Notes under the pieces: generated by a model
Told to the model about the DNA's origin: nothing
The model's database searches: none
The model's input: only the letters and a program-made list of their open reading frames with translations
In this document: piece by piece, positions 24,119 through 36,086 of the stretch
How the letters are laid out: every line of letters begins with the position of its first letter
How positions within the stretch are numbered: position 1 is the first letter of the stretch
Position numbers and translations under genes: made by a program
From: Flammula alnicola
Lineage: Eukaryota; Basidiomycota; Agaricomycetes; Agaricales; Strophariaceae
Length of the DNA stretch: 64,000 bases
Reading direction: 5' to 3'
NCBI GenBank assembly: GCA_015499995.1
Contig: JADNRV010000003.1
Location: 310,001-374,000, forward strand

Positions 24119-25466
24119 TCACTACAAGCCTTCATCCTTATCCCTTTTGCTACAAAACGTCGATGTAGAGGCAGAAGCCGCCCGTTTCGTTAATATTATG
24201 AACAACACACCTCACACATCTACAAATTCACCGCAACGTTCAAGCATCACAACCGTTATAAATCAGCCCTCGCAGAGAGTGCGCGTACCTCGAAAACCGA
24301 GAAAAGAAAATGCCATTACACCATCGACATTCCGCCCCCACGTACTTGCTAGCGACCGACTCCTATCATGGTCCACCCCTCACTCTCTTTCATTCTCAGA
24401 ATCTATCGCGAAAGCATTGCCTACGTCGCACATTACACGCCTATACGAAGTCATGGCCTTTTCGTTGGACCAGGACACAAGGAATGGTTACGGGGCAGGT
24501 CTTCTGCGCTTCACGCAATACTGCGACGCAACGGGGATACCTGAAAAAGACCGAATGCCCGCATCAGAAACGTTGCTATCAATTTTCGTAGCAAACATGG
24601 CCGCCGGCAAAGTTGCTGCAACGACAGCAGACACCTGGTTGGCTGGCATACACTTTTGGCATACAGTCAATGGGGCACCGTGGAATGGCAGAGACATGCT
24701 AACCCAGACGAAGAAAGGCGTCAAAAAACTAGTACCGATCACTTCCAAACGTGCTAAGCGCCCACCCGTCACTATCGAACACCTGTACGCATTGCGAAAG
24801 GGTCTCGATCTCACAAATTCCTTTGACGTGGCAGTATGGGCAATCGCGTGTATCGCCTTTTGGTCCTGTTGCCGGCTGGGCGAACTTATCATACCAAGCG
24901 CAAATCTCTTCGACCAAATCAAACACGTCGCGCGTGAGGGTAGCGCTAAACCAACTTTTTCAAACACAACCTCTGGAGTCGAGTTCGCGACCTTCCACAT
25001 CCCATGGACCAAAACAACGAAGAACGATGGGGCAGATATTTCGGTCACTGCCCGACCTTCGGATTATTCTTGTCCCATTGCCGCACTCAAACACCATCTA
25101 GCATGCAACGCTAATATCCCCGAGACGGCACCTATGTTCGCTTATGAAACAGGTCCCAATCAATGGGCACCAATGACCAAACCGTGGTTTATGGCGAGAT
25201 GCAATCAGGTGTGGATGCAGGCGGGTCTACCGGATGTTTTTGGCCATTCTTTCCGTATCGGCGGTGCGACGCATTTGCTTCTATTGGGAACACCGCCGGA
25301 CATTGTCGCCGTACAAGGGCGATGGAAATCTAGGGCGTTCTTGGACTATTGGAGAGAAATCCAATCGATCTTGCCTCTATTCATATCTTCAGCAGGTTCT
25401 GCAAATCGTATATCCCTCATAGAAGACTCGATTACGGTATACAAACGTACTTATCATCTGAAATAG
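24078..25466 (+). CDS. DIRS-like element ORF3, tyrosine recombinase
   Basis: 462 aa from the ATG that overlaps the end of the reverse transcriptase in another frame; the open frame extends further upstream. The N-terminal half is a SAM-like DNA-binding region (QDTRNGYGAGLLRFTQYC). The catalytic half shows the tyrosine-recombinase tetrad: Arg in CCRLGELI (codon at about 24872), His and Arg in GHSFRIGGATHL (about 25245 and 25254), Trp in QGRWKSRAF in the place of the second His (a common variant), and the nucleophile Tyr in LDYWR (about 25347). It would integrate a circular cDNA without target duplication, as DIRS elements do. Confidence 0.82.
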   Translation: MSLCPSVNSSLMHNHYKPSSLSLLLQNVDVEAEAARFVNIMNNTPHTSTNSPQRSSITTVINQPSQRVRVPRKPRKENAITPSTFRPHVLASDRLLSWSTPHSLSFSESIAKALPTSHITRLYEVMAFSLDQDTRNGYGAGLLRFTQYCDATGIPEKDRMPASETLLSIFVANMAAGKVAATTADTWLAGIHFWHTVNGAPWNGRDMLTQTKKGVKKLVPITSKRAKRPPVTIEHLYALRKGLDLTNSFDVAVWAIACIAFWSCCRLGELIIPSANLFDQIKHVAREGSAKPTFSNTTSGVEFATFHIPWTKTTKNDGADISVTARPSDYSCPIAALKHHLACNANIPETAPMFAYETGPNQWAPMTKPWFMARCNQVWMQAGLPDVFGHSFRIGGATHLLLLGTPPDIVAVQGRWKSRAFLDYWREIQSILPLFISSAGSANRISLIEDSITVYKRTYHLK

Positions 25467-25989
25467 TACATACACACATTAATTTCTTAATCTACATTGC
25501 TTGCCCGATGTAGGGGGGTCGTGTGTCCTGGGGATACTCGACAGTTGTGGCTGCGCTCTGTTGGTGTTGTCTCGTTTGGGACTCCCACAGGCACGCTCAA
25601 AGGTTCTAGCTCGGTCCGATCGCTCATCGAGCATCGGAAATTCACTTGGAGTTGGTCGCATTCCCAACTCCTTCGCGAATATCCGATCCTCGATTCACGA
25701 GACGCGTTCATCCGCTTCTCGTTTCGCAAGACGCGTTTTGAGCACGTGCTCGATCACGAGGACCCGGACGCTTTCACCGAGCCAGACCCTTTCCCCCTGA
25801 CCTTGGAAAAATCGCGTGTTATTTATTCATAGTCTCAATATCGTTGGCGATTTCGCACGTCCAATAATAACACGAGTTTTTCCATTGAATATCTCACATT
25901 TCCGTCTCACTCATAGCGCGAGCGTTATATACAAAGCCCTCCACGTTCATTACCTTCAGACTTCTTATATAGACTCTTGTCCTCTTTAT
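25467..25989. other. 3' flank of DIRS element and promoter of glutaredoxin-like gene
   Basis: About 340 bp after the recombinase stop are GC-rich and unannotated; they may contain the element's right terminus. Near 25922-25935 an AT-rich TTATATACAAA and near 25967 a TTATATAGA resemble TATA boxes ahead of the glutaredoxin-like start. Confidence 0.45.
25805..25883. repeat. Imperfect inverted repeat (stem-loop)
   Basis: GGAAAAATCGCGTGTTATT at 25805-25823 is mirrored by AATAACACGAGTTTTTCC at 25866-25883, leaving a 42-nt loop. It could be a remnant of an element end, a transcription-factor dyad or a structured leader. Its purpose is unknown. Confidence 0.5.
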
Positions 25990-26906
25990 ATGTCGCTTCC
26001 CCGCGTCAACAGTCGCACTCCACTTCAGCCGCTTTCCCACGATATCCACCCTGCCTCCGTCTCCTCATTCATGGCTGCAACTCCCAGTGTTGCCCATGTC
26101 ATTGCGGCCTTGAATCCTCGAAAACCGAAACAGCGCACCACTTTCGTAGCCCTCATCATCCTCGTGTGTCTTAGCACATACATCTTCATTGCTCATAGTG
26201 CCTCGCTATCGCCAGCACTATCCATGCGACGTTCCGATTCATCGACTGACCAGCTAGCTCTGGCACTCGAGACGATACAGAACGCGCGACTGGCAGAAGT
26301 CAAGAATAAGCACAACATGAAGAAAGGTCACCACCAATACAAGGCCCCATTGAAATTGGACCTTCCTCAAGAGCTCGCTGCGGTCACAAGTTTCCTTGAG
26401 AGTCTACCTCAAAATGTCATCCCCCACACGGTAGACCCCTCAAAACCGATTGACCCACAACTGGTGTTGGACTTTGATACTCGGGGACCACGCGTCCAGG
26501 AAGAGGTGAAAGCCATGGTCGAGGACGTTTGGTTGCGAAATCCTGTCTTCTTTTATTCCAAGGTTAGCTCGACGTCACTTCTCCTCTGTCTTTTAAAGTC
26601 TTAACTTTGGCTCTCTAGCTTTACTCGTCATCATCACGAGAAATTAAAAGCATGCTGGCAGAGCTGTACCTCCGACCTGCGCCCACAATTATCGATGTGG
26701 ACGTTCGCGACGATGCCGAGATATTGATGCCTATGCTCCGCCGGTTGACTTCCTTCCCTGAGCTACCCGTGCTCCTTATCGGAGGCAAGCCCGTAGGCTC
26801 ACTGGAAGAAGTTAATGCTCTGCACAAGAGCGGAGAACTACAGAAAATGATCACAGAGGCAGGCAGCCTCATAGACGGCGCAAAGAAAAAGAAGCATAGG
26901 AAATAA
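25990..26906 (+). CDS. Membrane-anchored glutaredoxin-like protein lacking the active-site cysteine
   Basis: Two exons (25990-26562, 26619-26906) give 286 aa. A signal anchor (FVALIILVCLSTYIFIAH) followed by a luminal linker and a thioredoxin-fold domain is the plan of the fungal secretory-pathway glutaredoxins (yeast Grx6/Grx7 type). Where the family has SK-[T/S]-Y-C-P-Y-S, this protein reads SK-LYSSSSREIK across the intron, so the catalytic cysteine is replaced by serine. The cis-proline region is kept (FPELPVLLIGGKPVGSLEEV). It is therefore unlikely to be an oxidoreductase or iron-sulphur ligand of the usual kind. The intron sits at the same codon as in the CPYS paralogue at 59.7-60.6 kb, so the two are related by duplication. 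A second possible start is the Met at 26071. Confidence 0.8.
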
Positions 26907-29900
26907 ATGATCCTAGTCTTTTTCCTCCAATATTTAACGCCTCATGACACGGATAATCACGAATTTTCAACGACGTGCAATCCAGACGCACCGCTTACAG
27001 CCTCAAATCGTACAACAACTATGCATATACGCCCTCAGCACACCACACTCGTTAAATCTACACTGGTTGGAAATACTATTACGTCGAATGGAAGGATGGA
27101 AGTTTACTCACCCCCGCACCACCACCACTGCCACCTCATCGCCCTGTCGTCCTTTCCTTAATTTTATTGTCCGTTCTGCTTCTCGCATATGGACCCGTTC
27201 CCTTCTTTCTTCCATTTAATTTTCGATTTCATTTTGCCCTATAGGTTACATTTCCGCTCTGGCCAGCCGGTCTTTGGGCTGGGGACCTTGCTAAGATCCG
27301 ACGAAGAGCTCCGTGCTTTAGCGCGTCTTTGCGTATCTTAGGTGAGACGTCGAAGCTTTGCTTTTATTTCACTATTTTACTCTCAATTTTATCTGCATTC
27401 CTCGCATCTCATCGTAGACATTTATTCCTCGACCTTCCTCTTGTGCTTTTACTGCCTCGACCTCCTGTGTGCTTCTACATATACCTCGTTCCTGCTTCTG
27501 CATACCCACAAGAATCCGTGCTCTACTTACATATCTGTATAAACGCGCGTAGGAACAGAGATACAAATCCTAGAGACGATCGAAACGGACTCGATTCATC
27601 TTGCAAGTACGCTACGGGCCTAGCGAGGCCCTAAAGCTGAAGGTGGTCCAAAACAGCCCAATTAAAGGGCATGGATATCTTATCGGTGGACAGTCTGCAT
27701 CGCGTACAGAACCTGTTGCGTGGCGACGACCTTTCTTGGATCAGCCCGGGTCCAGCAAATTTAACCGCGCGGGGCAAGTTGTGGTTTTCAAGGCGCTGTA
27801 TTTACCTTCCTGTAAATTCAAAGCAAAGCAGCATAGTGGGAAATCGACTAATCTGTGCTGGCAAACGATAAACGATGATGTCAACTGAGCGATGCGCGTC
27901 ATTTCTTATCGCGTATTGGAGTGCTGTCGCACGCGGAATACGCCGTCAATGCGGGTGGGTGGAGGTTGGAGTCGCGCCCAACTATACTATATATACATGT
28001 AATAAGTACAAAAGCGCGAGTGTGAGCAATGGGGTAAGTAGAGAGCCTCAGGCTCAGCGGATAACTTATATACCTTAGTGCACTTACTTTTCTCAAGGCC
28101 TCCCCACCCGACGCGTTTTCCGGGACCAGGGCTGGCAATGTCGACTCAGTGGCATGAGAGAAAGATGGCGGCGGGATTGAATAATCCGCCGCCTTGTTCG
28201 CATCTCTGGGTGTAGTTCGCCGTCCACAAGACACATACGAGCCTGCAGCCAGGATAATTGTTGTCCTCGACTTCTCAGAGCTGGCCTCCTGTAAACAACG
28301 AGGCTCACTATAGCTGGCACCGACGATCGTGCTTCTTGAATTCTCGGACCACGCGCGACTTGCGAGGAGGGCTATATTTATACTAATCGCCTTTTGAATA
28401 GGTACGTGGCGAGACGTGGCACTGGCAGGCGGAAACGCTCAAGCTTCATGCTTCCTGTCGGCTGGCTGGCCAGTGATGTGGGTCGGCTGAAGAGTGGCGC
28501 TGACTCAGTGGTGGCACAGTATGTGGGATGTTATTAACCATCCGACTCGCGGCTCTTGCTGCAGCAGCAGGAGTATAGCGAGAAATGACGAGAGAACATT
28601 GATGTACGCGTCACAGCATTACTTTACCATTCCGAAGAGGATAGTAAGGGATAGTCCGAGTATAATATTAGTTCGTCGGAATTTTTGACGTTCCTGCCGT
28701 TGATTCTAGCGTTGCAAACGGAAAGGATATGTTGGCTAGCGCAGGATTTAGTATCCCGATATGATGCGGTCCGTGGAGCAAAGTACAATAACCTATTATT
28801 AGGTGAAGAGCTCAGCAACATCCTCGGAGCGTACTAGCTAACCATGGCTAGAGTGACAGACGACACGAGGCCTGACGGAATCTTAGACAGTGCCAGACAA
28901 GGTTCATTAAGAAATTTGCATGTACTAGATCTAGCTAGAAAGTCATAACCTTCCCATCTCGAAATAATTACTTATAGAACTATGTTTGAATTTCTTCCTT
29001 GGTTGCATTGTCGATCATGCTAGATTCAGGGGAGAAAGCAATCCTAAGTTACTGACAAATGTACGTCATACTTATCGAAAGGAAAATTGATCAAGGGCTG
29101 CGTTGCCAGGAGGATATGCGTTTTTATGAAATCTGCAATGATTTACCAATACACAAGTTCCTGGACACAGGGGAATATGGCAGCCTCGAAATCTTGCATA
29201 CCTCAAGCAAACTCGTCTCTTACCATATTTCGCCGCTTGCGCACAGTAAGAGGTCCACAAGTCTCGACCACTAATTTTTGCGGGCAAGGAGGGACATGCA
29301 GAAGCATCCATATCGATCCAAAAATGATAGCGTGTAAACTTCCGACTCGGAGTCGGACATTTAATACATTAGTGCGCCACACTCTGGTCACATGCCCTGA
29401 TGATGTTACGCTCCTGTCAAGAGACAACGTTCAACGTTCAACGTTCAACACCCACCCATTTGAAAGCGCCATTGAGCTCCAATATACTAATTGTACATAT
29501 GCGATGCCAGAGATACTCGGCTTGTGGCATATATCGTGAGAACAAAGGCCGAAAGGCCCGCCATGGAATGCTAGACATTGATTTTCGGCGCGGCCTGAAG
29601 CTTCTTTACTACATCGAAATAATGTTAATTTGTGGCTCTGATTTATTCTTACTACTTATTGTGTACCCTATTAAATACAAACCATCAAGGCTCATTGATT
29701 TGGAGATCCTAAGGACCGTGGAACCGCATAATAGCGCTGCATTTGCAGGTCGTTCACATAGGCACCTAGAGCGTTTAATCAGACTCCTTTACATACCTTG
29801 GAGACTCGTAACGCTGGAATATCCTTGTTTTAATTTAATAAATAGGGCACTTTAGTAAGAACATTGATAATATCCATCGGATGGACCTGACCTAATGCGG

Positions 29901-31968
29901 GCGTAGCTGGTTATGAACATCACCTATTCTCGCGGTTGATCTTGGCTTTAGGGAAAGGGCAATGTATGGTATTTTAGAACTTCTTCTGGTGGCTTCGCCG
30001 ACTGCGAGAATCTGGCGCGGTTCACCAGACTTTTTTTTACCCAGTCATCTAAAAATGAGCAAAATTAGTGTCCCAGCCTTAAACATATGTTTCTAACCTA
30101 TAGGTTGAAGGCCATCAAGGGACCAACTGCATAAGAGCAACCTCAGACCTTATTGACCAAGGATAGTAAATTTAAAAGTTCTGTTTAATTTAGTCCGGTC
30201 GTCGGACCTCGAACCTGTAGCTCGAGAAGGGTGAGTATTTCATACTCCAATTGGGCCTCATCATTTGACAATAGCACTGGCCACTGATTAATGATTATTC
30301 AGGGAATTCGCTGATATCCGAACTGGGATTTCTGGATTTGATCTCTGTCCGCTGGGCTTGAAGAGATGATCTCAATGTTGCGAACGATGATAGATACTTA
30401 TCACGATATCCGGGACGATTATCGATGGGTCTTGCATTATCTGGCTTCAGGGCTCGCGAGCACCTTAAATAATTTCGGCCACATGGTTAACCCGTCTGCA
30501 GCATTTCGAGTCCATGCTGACGTGTTGCGTGCGGCCTCACCTGCTAAGCGTACACCTGACATATAAATTACAGTTCAACACACAGGTTGATCATGAATGC
30601 AAATCTTTATCCAATAGTGGTGGTCAGTGGACAAGAAATGAAGCTTGGTGGTGACGATAAGTATACGTATCTTGGCGCTTGGATAAGCGCCCCTTTCAAG
30701 CCTATATATTCAACCATATTCACCGGTGGAAATAGAGTGTTTAGTGAGATGCCTGGAGATGCCTTTCCAAGACATCCGGCTAATTATTTTATGGCAGATT
30801 CGGTCCGTTCTAAGATGCCTCGCGCATTTCAAAAGTTCGTCCCTTAAACTTCGATTCAGATCAAGGTCAGTTGGTCTTATTTGTAACAGTGCTACCTAGT
30901 ACCAACAAGTAATCCACAAGACAGGTGCGCTCAGCGCTGAACGACTTAGATTTTGGCAGGTTACAGCCAGGTACAAGTAGTCATCGCTTGAAGCAGACAA
31001 TAGTACTACAGTATTATACATCTGAATGGATCATTTTCACGGGTATCTCCAGACACGAGGTCCCAAATATAACGATTCTAACGGAATTAAGAAGCCCCGG
31101 TAAGGGAAAAAAATTTGAAAAAAATATGCCCGCAAGGCAGTTCGTTCCTTCGTACAGCAAGATGAGTGATCACATGGAGGAGGTGGCGTAGACAAGGGTT
31201 CGGTCGTCCGGTGCGAGATCCATTTACGCACAGATTCCAGAAGTTCGCAGACATGGAGCACACTGTGCTTAAAGCAACGCAGGTGTTGAAGTTGAAGGAA
31301 CCTTCAAGTCCTTACACTGGCGATTCATTGTCAAGCCGTAGTGGCAAATGCCGTAATTTCAAGAACCGACAGCATGACACATGGCACAAGTAACTGCCAT
31401 ATCTGCATTGTGTCTGCACCGATGATGTTGAACTCTCTCCTCCTTGGACTTTTCCGGGAGCCTCCCCAACTATATCTGTCGGTGCAAGATTACAGCTCGA
31501 GAACATTCAAGTTTCAGAGATTCAAATTTCTGAAGACCTCCAGTCACCTCGACGATTGATTGAAGACTGGATGTCCTATCTCTACTCGCGAGTTGCGATT
31601 AGAGTGTTGCCCTCACGTTGCTCATACATCAATAAGTATACGATGAAACGAAATACACACGGGTGCCCAAGCGACCGTCCATGATGCATAATGTTTTATG
31701 AGATTCACATGAATCCGAAAACTATTAGTATCCATCACCATCCCACCTCCATTCTCCCCTGATCACCAAGTGATTTCTAAAACTCTAAGTAATCTTGGTT
31801 ATAGATTGGGTGACCTTTCGAAGTCATGTCGTAACGCCAACTACATTCCCCATCGGTCTTTGATTTCTCCTGACTCCTGCGAAAGTGGGTGACATGACCG
31901 ATTTCGTTAAAGAGCAGTCCAATCTCTATGTCATAAGATACTGACTACTCTCACCCTCTTATACGTTT
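26907..31968. other. Gene-poor region, 5 kb
   Basis: No open frame exceeds about 150 codons and none shows a recognisable domain or splice-supported continuation. On the reverse strand an AT-rich element (AGTATAAATATAGC, about 28370) is followed by an exon-like stretch bounded by TTTACAG and GTAAGT (about 28285 to 28094). This might be a small unrecognised gene, but no plausible start codon in that frame was found. Short tandem AACGTTC units occur at about 29425-29450. It could contain decayed mobile elements, long untranslated regions or non-coding RNA genes; none can be shown. Confidence 0.4.
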
Positions 31969-33105
31969 ATGATCATGCAGCGTGCTACGATCACTGGAAT
32001 TCGTGTCAGGTCTCCTGCAGATGCCCGAGTTATCTTCCATTCCGTCTTCCTCAACATCTTCCCCATGGTCACCCGACGACTGGACACTGAGGAGAGGAGT
32101 CTCATAACGACGGGATCGGCTTACGTTTGGGAAGAAAGAGGTCCGCATGCAGAATTGACTGGGGTAATTGCACAGCAACCAGCCGCTTTTTTGATGATTG
32201 TTGACTGTCTGAGTATAGGTGGGAATCGAACGATGGACAGATGGTAAATATAATCGAAGTCCATGGGGATTAGGATGCTGACTATAGTTCAGGTATTCGA
32301 TGGGGTCCATCGCGGGTGAGAGAGGTGCGAACGTTTCTATTTCTCGTCCCTGTTATTAGTGACAGTAACGATCTTCAGGGATTTCTGTTCTATCACGAAA
32401 AGCCTTCTTCACAGCAACTATACACAGATAGCTTGTACGCATCCCTTACCTGTGGAATTTCTACCTATCTCACTTCTTTATCTTGTTTTATTACAGGTCG
32501 CCGTCATATGACACATCACGCAGTGTCCTTATCAAACAAACCTACACAGTCTATGTCGATACACCTCACGGTCGACGGAAATGGCACCTCAGTATGTGCT
32601 TGGGCGCTCACGACCATCAGTCATGTATTCACCATTACCCATCCTTCCAGTTGCTTATTTCACGGAAGATACAGTCGGCCGGCTGAGATCTATCGACGAC
32701 ATTCCCGAACTAGCGTCATTGGTCGTCCCTCATGGTAGATACAAGAGCGCGAGATCTGCGAAAGGCAGGCCCGACCACATCTTCAACCCTGAATCCGAAA
32801 GTCCAGTTTTCTCCCGGATTGAATACGTCCCATATATGCCGAGGACCTCCCTGCCTTCCCCATCTCCTGAACCCGCAGCTCGAAAGTCAGAAACATCGCA
32901 AAGGACATTCTCGCGCGAACAATCTGTACCTCGCCGATCCGGGCCGTCAAGCACAAGTTCTTCTGACGACAATTTAAACAGTTTAAGAGATGGACTTGTG
33001 CCACTATCTTACCTTCAGGACCAACCTTTTGTTCGACGAGAACCCACAGATCAGATAATCCTGAAGAAGCTGGATAGCCATTACGACAGGCATGGCAGAC
33101 CTTGA
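31969..33105 (+). CDS. WOPR-domain transcription regulator (Gti1/Pac2 family)
   Basis: Six exons (31969-32163, 32219-32243, 32293-32324, 32379-32434, 32497-32591, 32651-33105) give 285 aa with exact frame closure. The first five assemble the bipartite DNA-binding WOPR domain: RVRSPADARVIFHSVFLNIF, then PMVTRRLDTEERSLITTGSA, then VYVWEERG-type YVWEERGPHAELTG, ERWTDGIRWGPSRVREGFLF, YHEK, and after a spacer VLIKQTYTVYVDTPHGRRKW with HLIAYFTED. Members such as Wor1, Ryp1, Gti1 and Pac2 control morphological switching, sexual development or nutrient responses as sequence-specific nuclear regulators. The C-terminal exon is Ser/Pro-rich and probably the regulatory tail. The chain of very small exons makes this gene easy to miss. 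A Met two codons downstream is an equivalent start. Confidence 0.9.
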
Positions 33106-34769
33106 AACATACTGAGTCCCGGATTCGAAAGTTAAAGTTGACGATACCCTCTGGAACGAGTCTAACATCGTTACACATATTCCATCTTTCCTTTGACATA
33201 TGCCATATGTACGAATAGCTTTGCATGCAAATATGATCCCCCCCCCATTGTACTATAATGGAGATCCTTGGAGAAGCGGTCTGCCCTTTGTCTGTAAATC
33301 CAGGATTTGTGGCGAGCTTAATCGCTTTCTTAATAAAATTTAAGCGTTGTCTTTCCTTCTTTTGTCCTTAATACTAATAGAATGGAGTAAATGGAGGTCC
33401 CGTGTTATCTCAAGGGAATCGCGAGATCTCCACCCGAAACACAGGACACAAATCCACCAATCAGAAAAATTCCGGGGACTTCAGGGAGTGTGAAATAGCG
33501 CTTCAGCGAATGCTTAGTGTCGCAAAAGAAGGTTAAATAGATGTCTGGGTAAAATACATAACAGGAAGACGGGGCAGACCGAGGAATTGCCGTCTCATTA
33601 TACAATTGATTGATACCACGTTATCTTTGTGAACAGTGAACACCCCAAGTCGCTGACTGTTTGTGTGTGGGGCATGTAGGAATGAAGTTAATCTGACGCT
33701 ACATAGCACTATGTCGGCCCCGGACGATTTGCAGATCCATACCTTCTTTCATTGACCTTATGCATATCATTTGTAGGCGAGTTAACTTTGAGTTGAGGCC
33801 TGATTTCTCTTCGAGCTTTCTGGAGGATTACTCAGGTTAGACGGATATCGCATCATGAAGGGACGCAAAGAGCCACACACTCACCCCTCAGGTCTTGACG
33901 TGGGAGTGACCACACAATCACGCGAAAGAGATGGAAAGCCGGCGGCTGAGACTGGAGCCCCGCTTTATGGCGATGGACCTGGAATCCGGAACATATGACC
34001 TTGATACACCAATAATGAGCCGTGGACGGTATTGTCCTTGTGAGAAAAATTGCCGATAGCCCGATGCCAACTAAGAGCCCGCCAATCGACGCCAGATCTG
34101 CTTTGCCTTCAAATATAATAAAGCCAGGTCGCCGCCAGTTTGACAACTAAGGGAAAAGGTTCAGAAATACTTTTGATCCAAGTCATGGCAGGCATGAATC
34201 TGTTTTACAATAAGCGAATAGAATGCTCATGGAAAGTTCTGTAGAATGCCCGGCCATATGGCTGTCGCTCCAAAATTATCCGCAAAGTACCTTATCGGCA
34301 GCGCACTAAGCCATCTTAGTGACGTTATGGGTGAGCATGAAGTTTCTTTGAGAGAAAGGGGGTAACTTACTTACGAAACTGCGCAGCTGAAGCTAGCTGG
34401 AGGCTCAGTTAGGTTAGCTGTAGCCACCGACAGATGAGTACTCCAAATTATAGAAAGTGTATTTGAGGACGAGTATGAATGAACCGCGACAGGCTGGCTT
34501 GCAATCAAGTGCGGTAGACAACGACCCCTTGGTCCAAAAAGAAGAATCATTTTGTCGTTGGACATAAGAAAGGAACTAGGGAGCTTCCTTGCCATGGAAT
34601 GAGGGACTGGATTGACAACAATAATAATGCGAGTCCGTCAATACTACAAGTCACTTAGCAATTAGAGGGAAGTGGTATTCCCTATCATTATGATTCTATC
34701 TCCCATTCGTCCACCTGTTCATCGCCCGAAGCTGATTATCCGCGTCCGATAGTGACGGCAAGCTTTTAT
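33106..34769. other. Intergenic, 1.66 kb
   Basis: Lies between convergent genes. Reverse-strand open frames at about 33.85-34.15 kb and 34.37-34.60 kb contain a hydrophobic stretch (LASIGGLLVGIGLSAIFLT) but no family was recognised and no splice path joins them convincingly. A run of ten C occurs near 33240. Confidence 0.4.
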
Positions 34770-35926
34770 TTAGTCCTTCTTTGCAGGCACGGCTGTCGCC
34801 AGCAGGGTACTTGGCAAGGATTGGTCTCCGACGTCATAGAGCAGGGAGACGGAGCCAACGATGAGCAGGATAATGACGATAACAGTTCCGGATAGAAGAA
34901 CAAATGGCCTTGGAATGAGAAATTAACCAAAGCTATTTTAAGAATAAGGGTCACATACCCGCTGACATCTTTACGCTCACAGCTCTCCCCTGCCCAGTAT
35001 GTGGTTTTGACCTTCTTGCCCTCTCCGGTCTTCGTCACTCCACAAGTGCAGACAAAGCATGTACGCCCAGCCTTCGAAGCTTCAGCACACTGCCCTCTGC
35101 CGGAACAACTTGATGTCCCATTGTTGCAAGCATCCAGTGAGGTAAAACAAGTCGAGACCGAACCGATAGGCTGCTGGGGTGGCGGAGCGGGCAAAGGTAT
35201 CTGAGATTCTTGAGGTGCATCTCGTTTGACCAATGACGCAGAGGAAGGGGTGGCAAATGTGAGGATAGCGAGAGTGAAGCTATCATCTTGGAGGATGTTC
35301 TCGAGGAAGGCACGGAGGTTCTCTGCAACTTGAATATATTCTTCACTCGAATGGCCATAAATTTTCCCAATCTCATGGAGTTTTGAGAGTTCGATAGCCG
35401 CAAAAGAAGGTCCCTCGGCAGAGTTGAAGAATGACACGAGCGAAGAAACGTCACTTGATTCGCCGAATTCGGGCGAGGCAAAAAGGGAGGCAAAGGAGTG
35501 ACTCGCGCGATGAAGGTATGTCGATATGACCGATGACAGAGAGAAAATTGGTGTCAAGGGCGGCGTTGCTAAAGTGAACGCAGGTTGCAGCGAATATGGT
35601 ACAATGGCTGGGAAAGAGACTGTGAATCACAACAGTTGAAGATTAGTACAAGACATACCTTGTGCATCATTTTCTTCTACCGTTACTATTAGCGCGTTCT
35701 TAGCACCTTGTCCAACAAAAGTTTCTTCATTGTACGACAAATCCGAGGCCACCAGGAATGGTTCGAAAGCCTCAAGTCCTAGGTGACGCGAAAGCGCAGC
35801 ACTTGCATCCTCTGGCGACAACGTCGACCGATAAAATGTTGGTGCGGGAGAGAGATATACATGTACTGCTTCAGTCAGCTGCAAGCCTGCAGAGAGCAAC
35901 AAGGCTAGAGAAAAATGGGCCAACAT
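34770..35926 (-). CDS. Vps3844 (DUF3844)-type single-pass membrane protein
   Basis: Three exons (35926-35659, 35619-34959, 34908-34770) give 355 aa with frame closure. The start was chosen at 35926 because it opens a signal peptide (HFSLALLLSAGLQLTEAVHV); an upstream in-frame Met would bury it. The luminal part is followed by a Cys-rich module with the pattern CNNGTSSCSGRGQC, FVCTCGVT, YWAGESCERKDVS, and directly by a membrane span (FVLLSGTVIVIILLIVGSV) and a short cytosolic tail ending KKD. This Cys-rich EGF-like C-terminal region is the fungal Vps3844 domain, linked to vacuolar protein sorting or ER quality control. It is probably an ER/Golgi/vacuole type I protein. Neighbouring F-box gene is divergent. 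Confidence 0.82.
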
Positions 35927-36086
35927 AATTATCGTAGTCGAATCGAGAAGACACTGTGCAGTGTGTGCCGCGGAACACAGTAAGTGGTAAGTGTATTTGT
36001 CCGTATTTGGCAAGATCTTTTGAACCCCTTTAACTGATCAGACGCGTCGTGCTCGGTTCTTGCCAAATCACTTTTCCTGCGTTATT

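Larger units (their letters stand above)
20821..25466 (+). mobile_element. DIRS-like tyrosine-recombinase retrotransposon
   Basis: Three overlapping same-strand coding regions occur in the order expected for DIRS-type elements: a Gag-like protein, reverse transcriptase plus RNase H, and a tyrosine recombinase instead of a DDE integrase. There is no protease. All three frames are open apart from one spliceosomal intron in the reverse transcriptase, so the copy may be recent. DIRS elements normally end in inverted repeats or split direct repeats. I could not identify either within the flanks (20430-20820 and 25467-25860), so the coordinates cover only the coding part. Confidence 0.85.

Noticed and set aside
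29340..29360. Short dyad TCCGACT-CGG-AGTCGGA as an operator
   Set aside because: Isolated 7-bp arms in a gene-free region; expected by chance in 64 kb.
30185..30230. tRNA-like B box on the reverse strand (GGTTCGAGGTCC)
   Set aside because: The spacing within the motif is wrong and no cloverleaf could be drawn.
33853..34595. Possible membrane transporter on the reverse strand
   Set aside because: One hydrophobic stretch only; frames change without convincing splice sites and no transporter motif is present.
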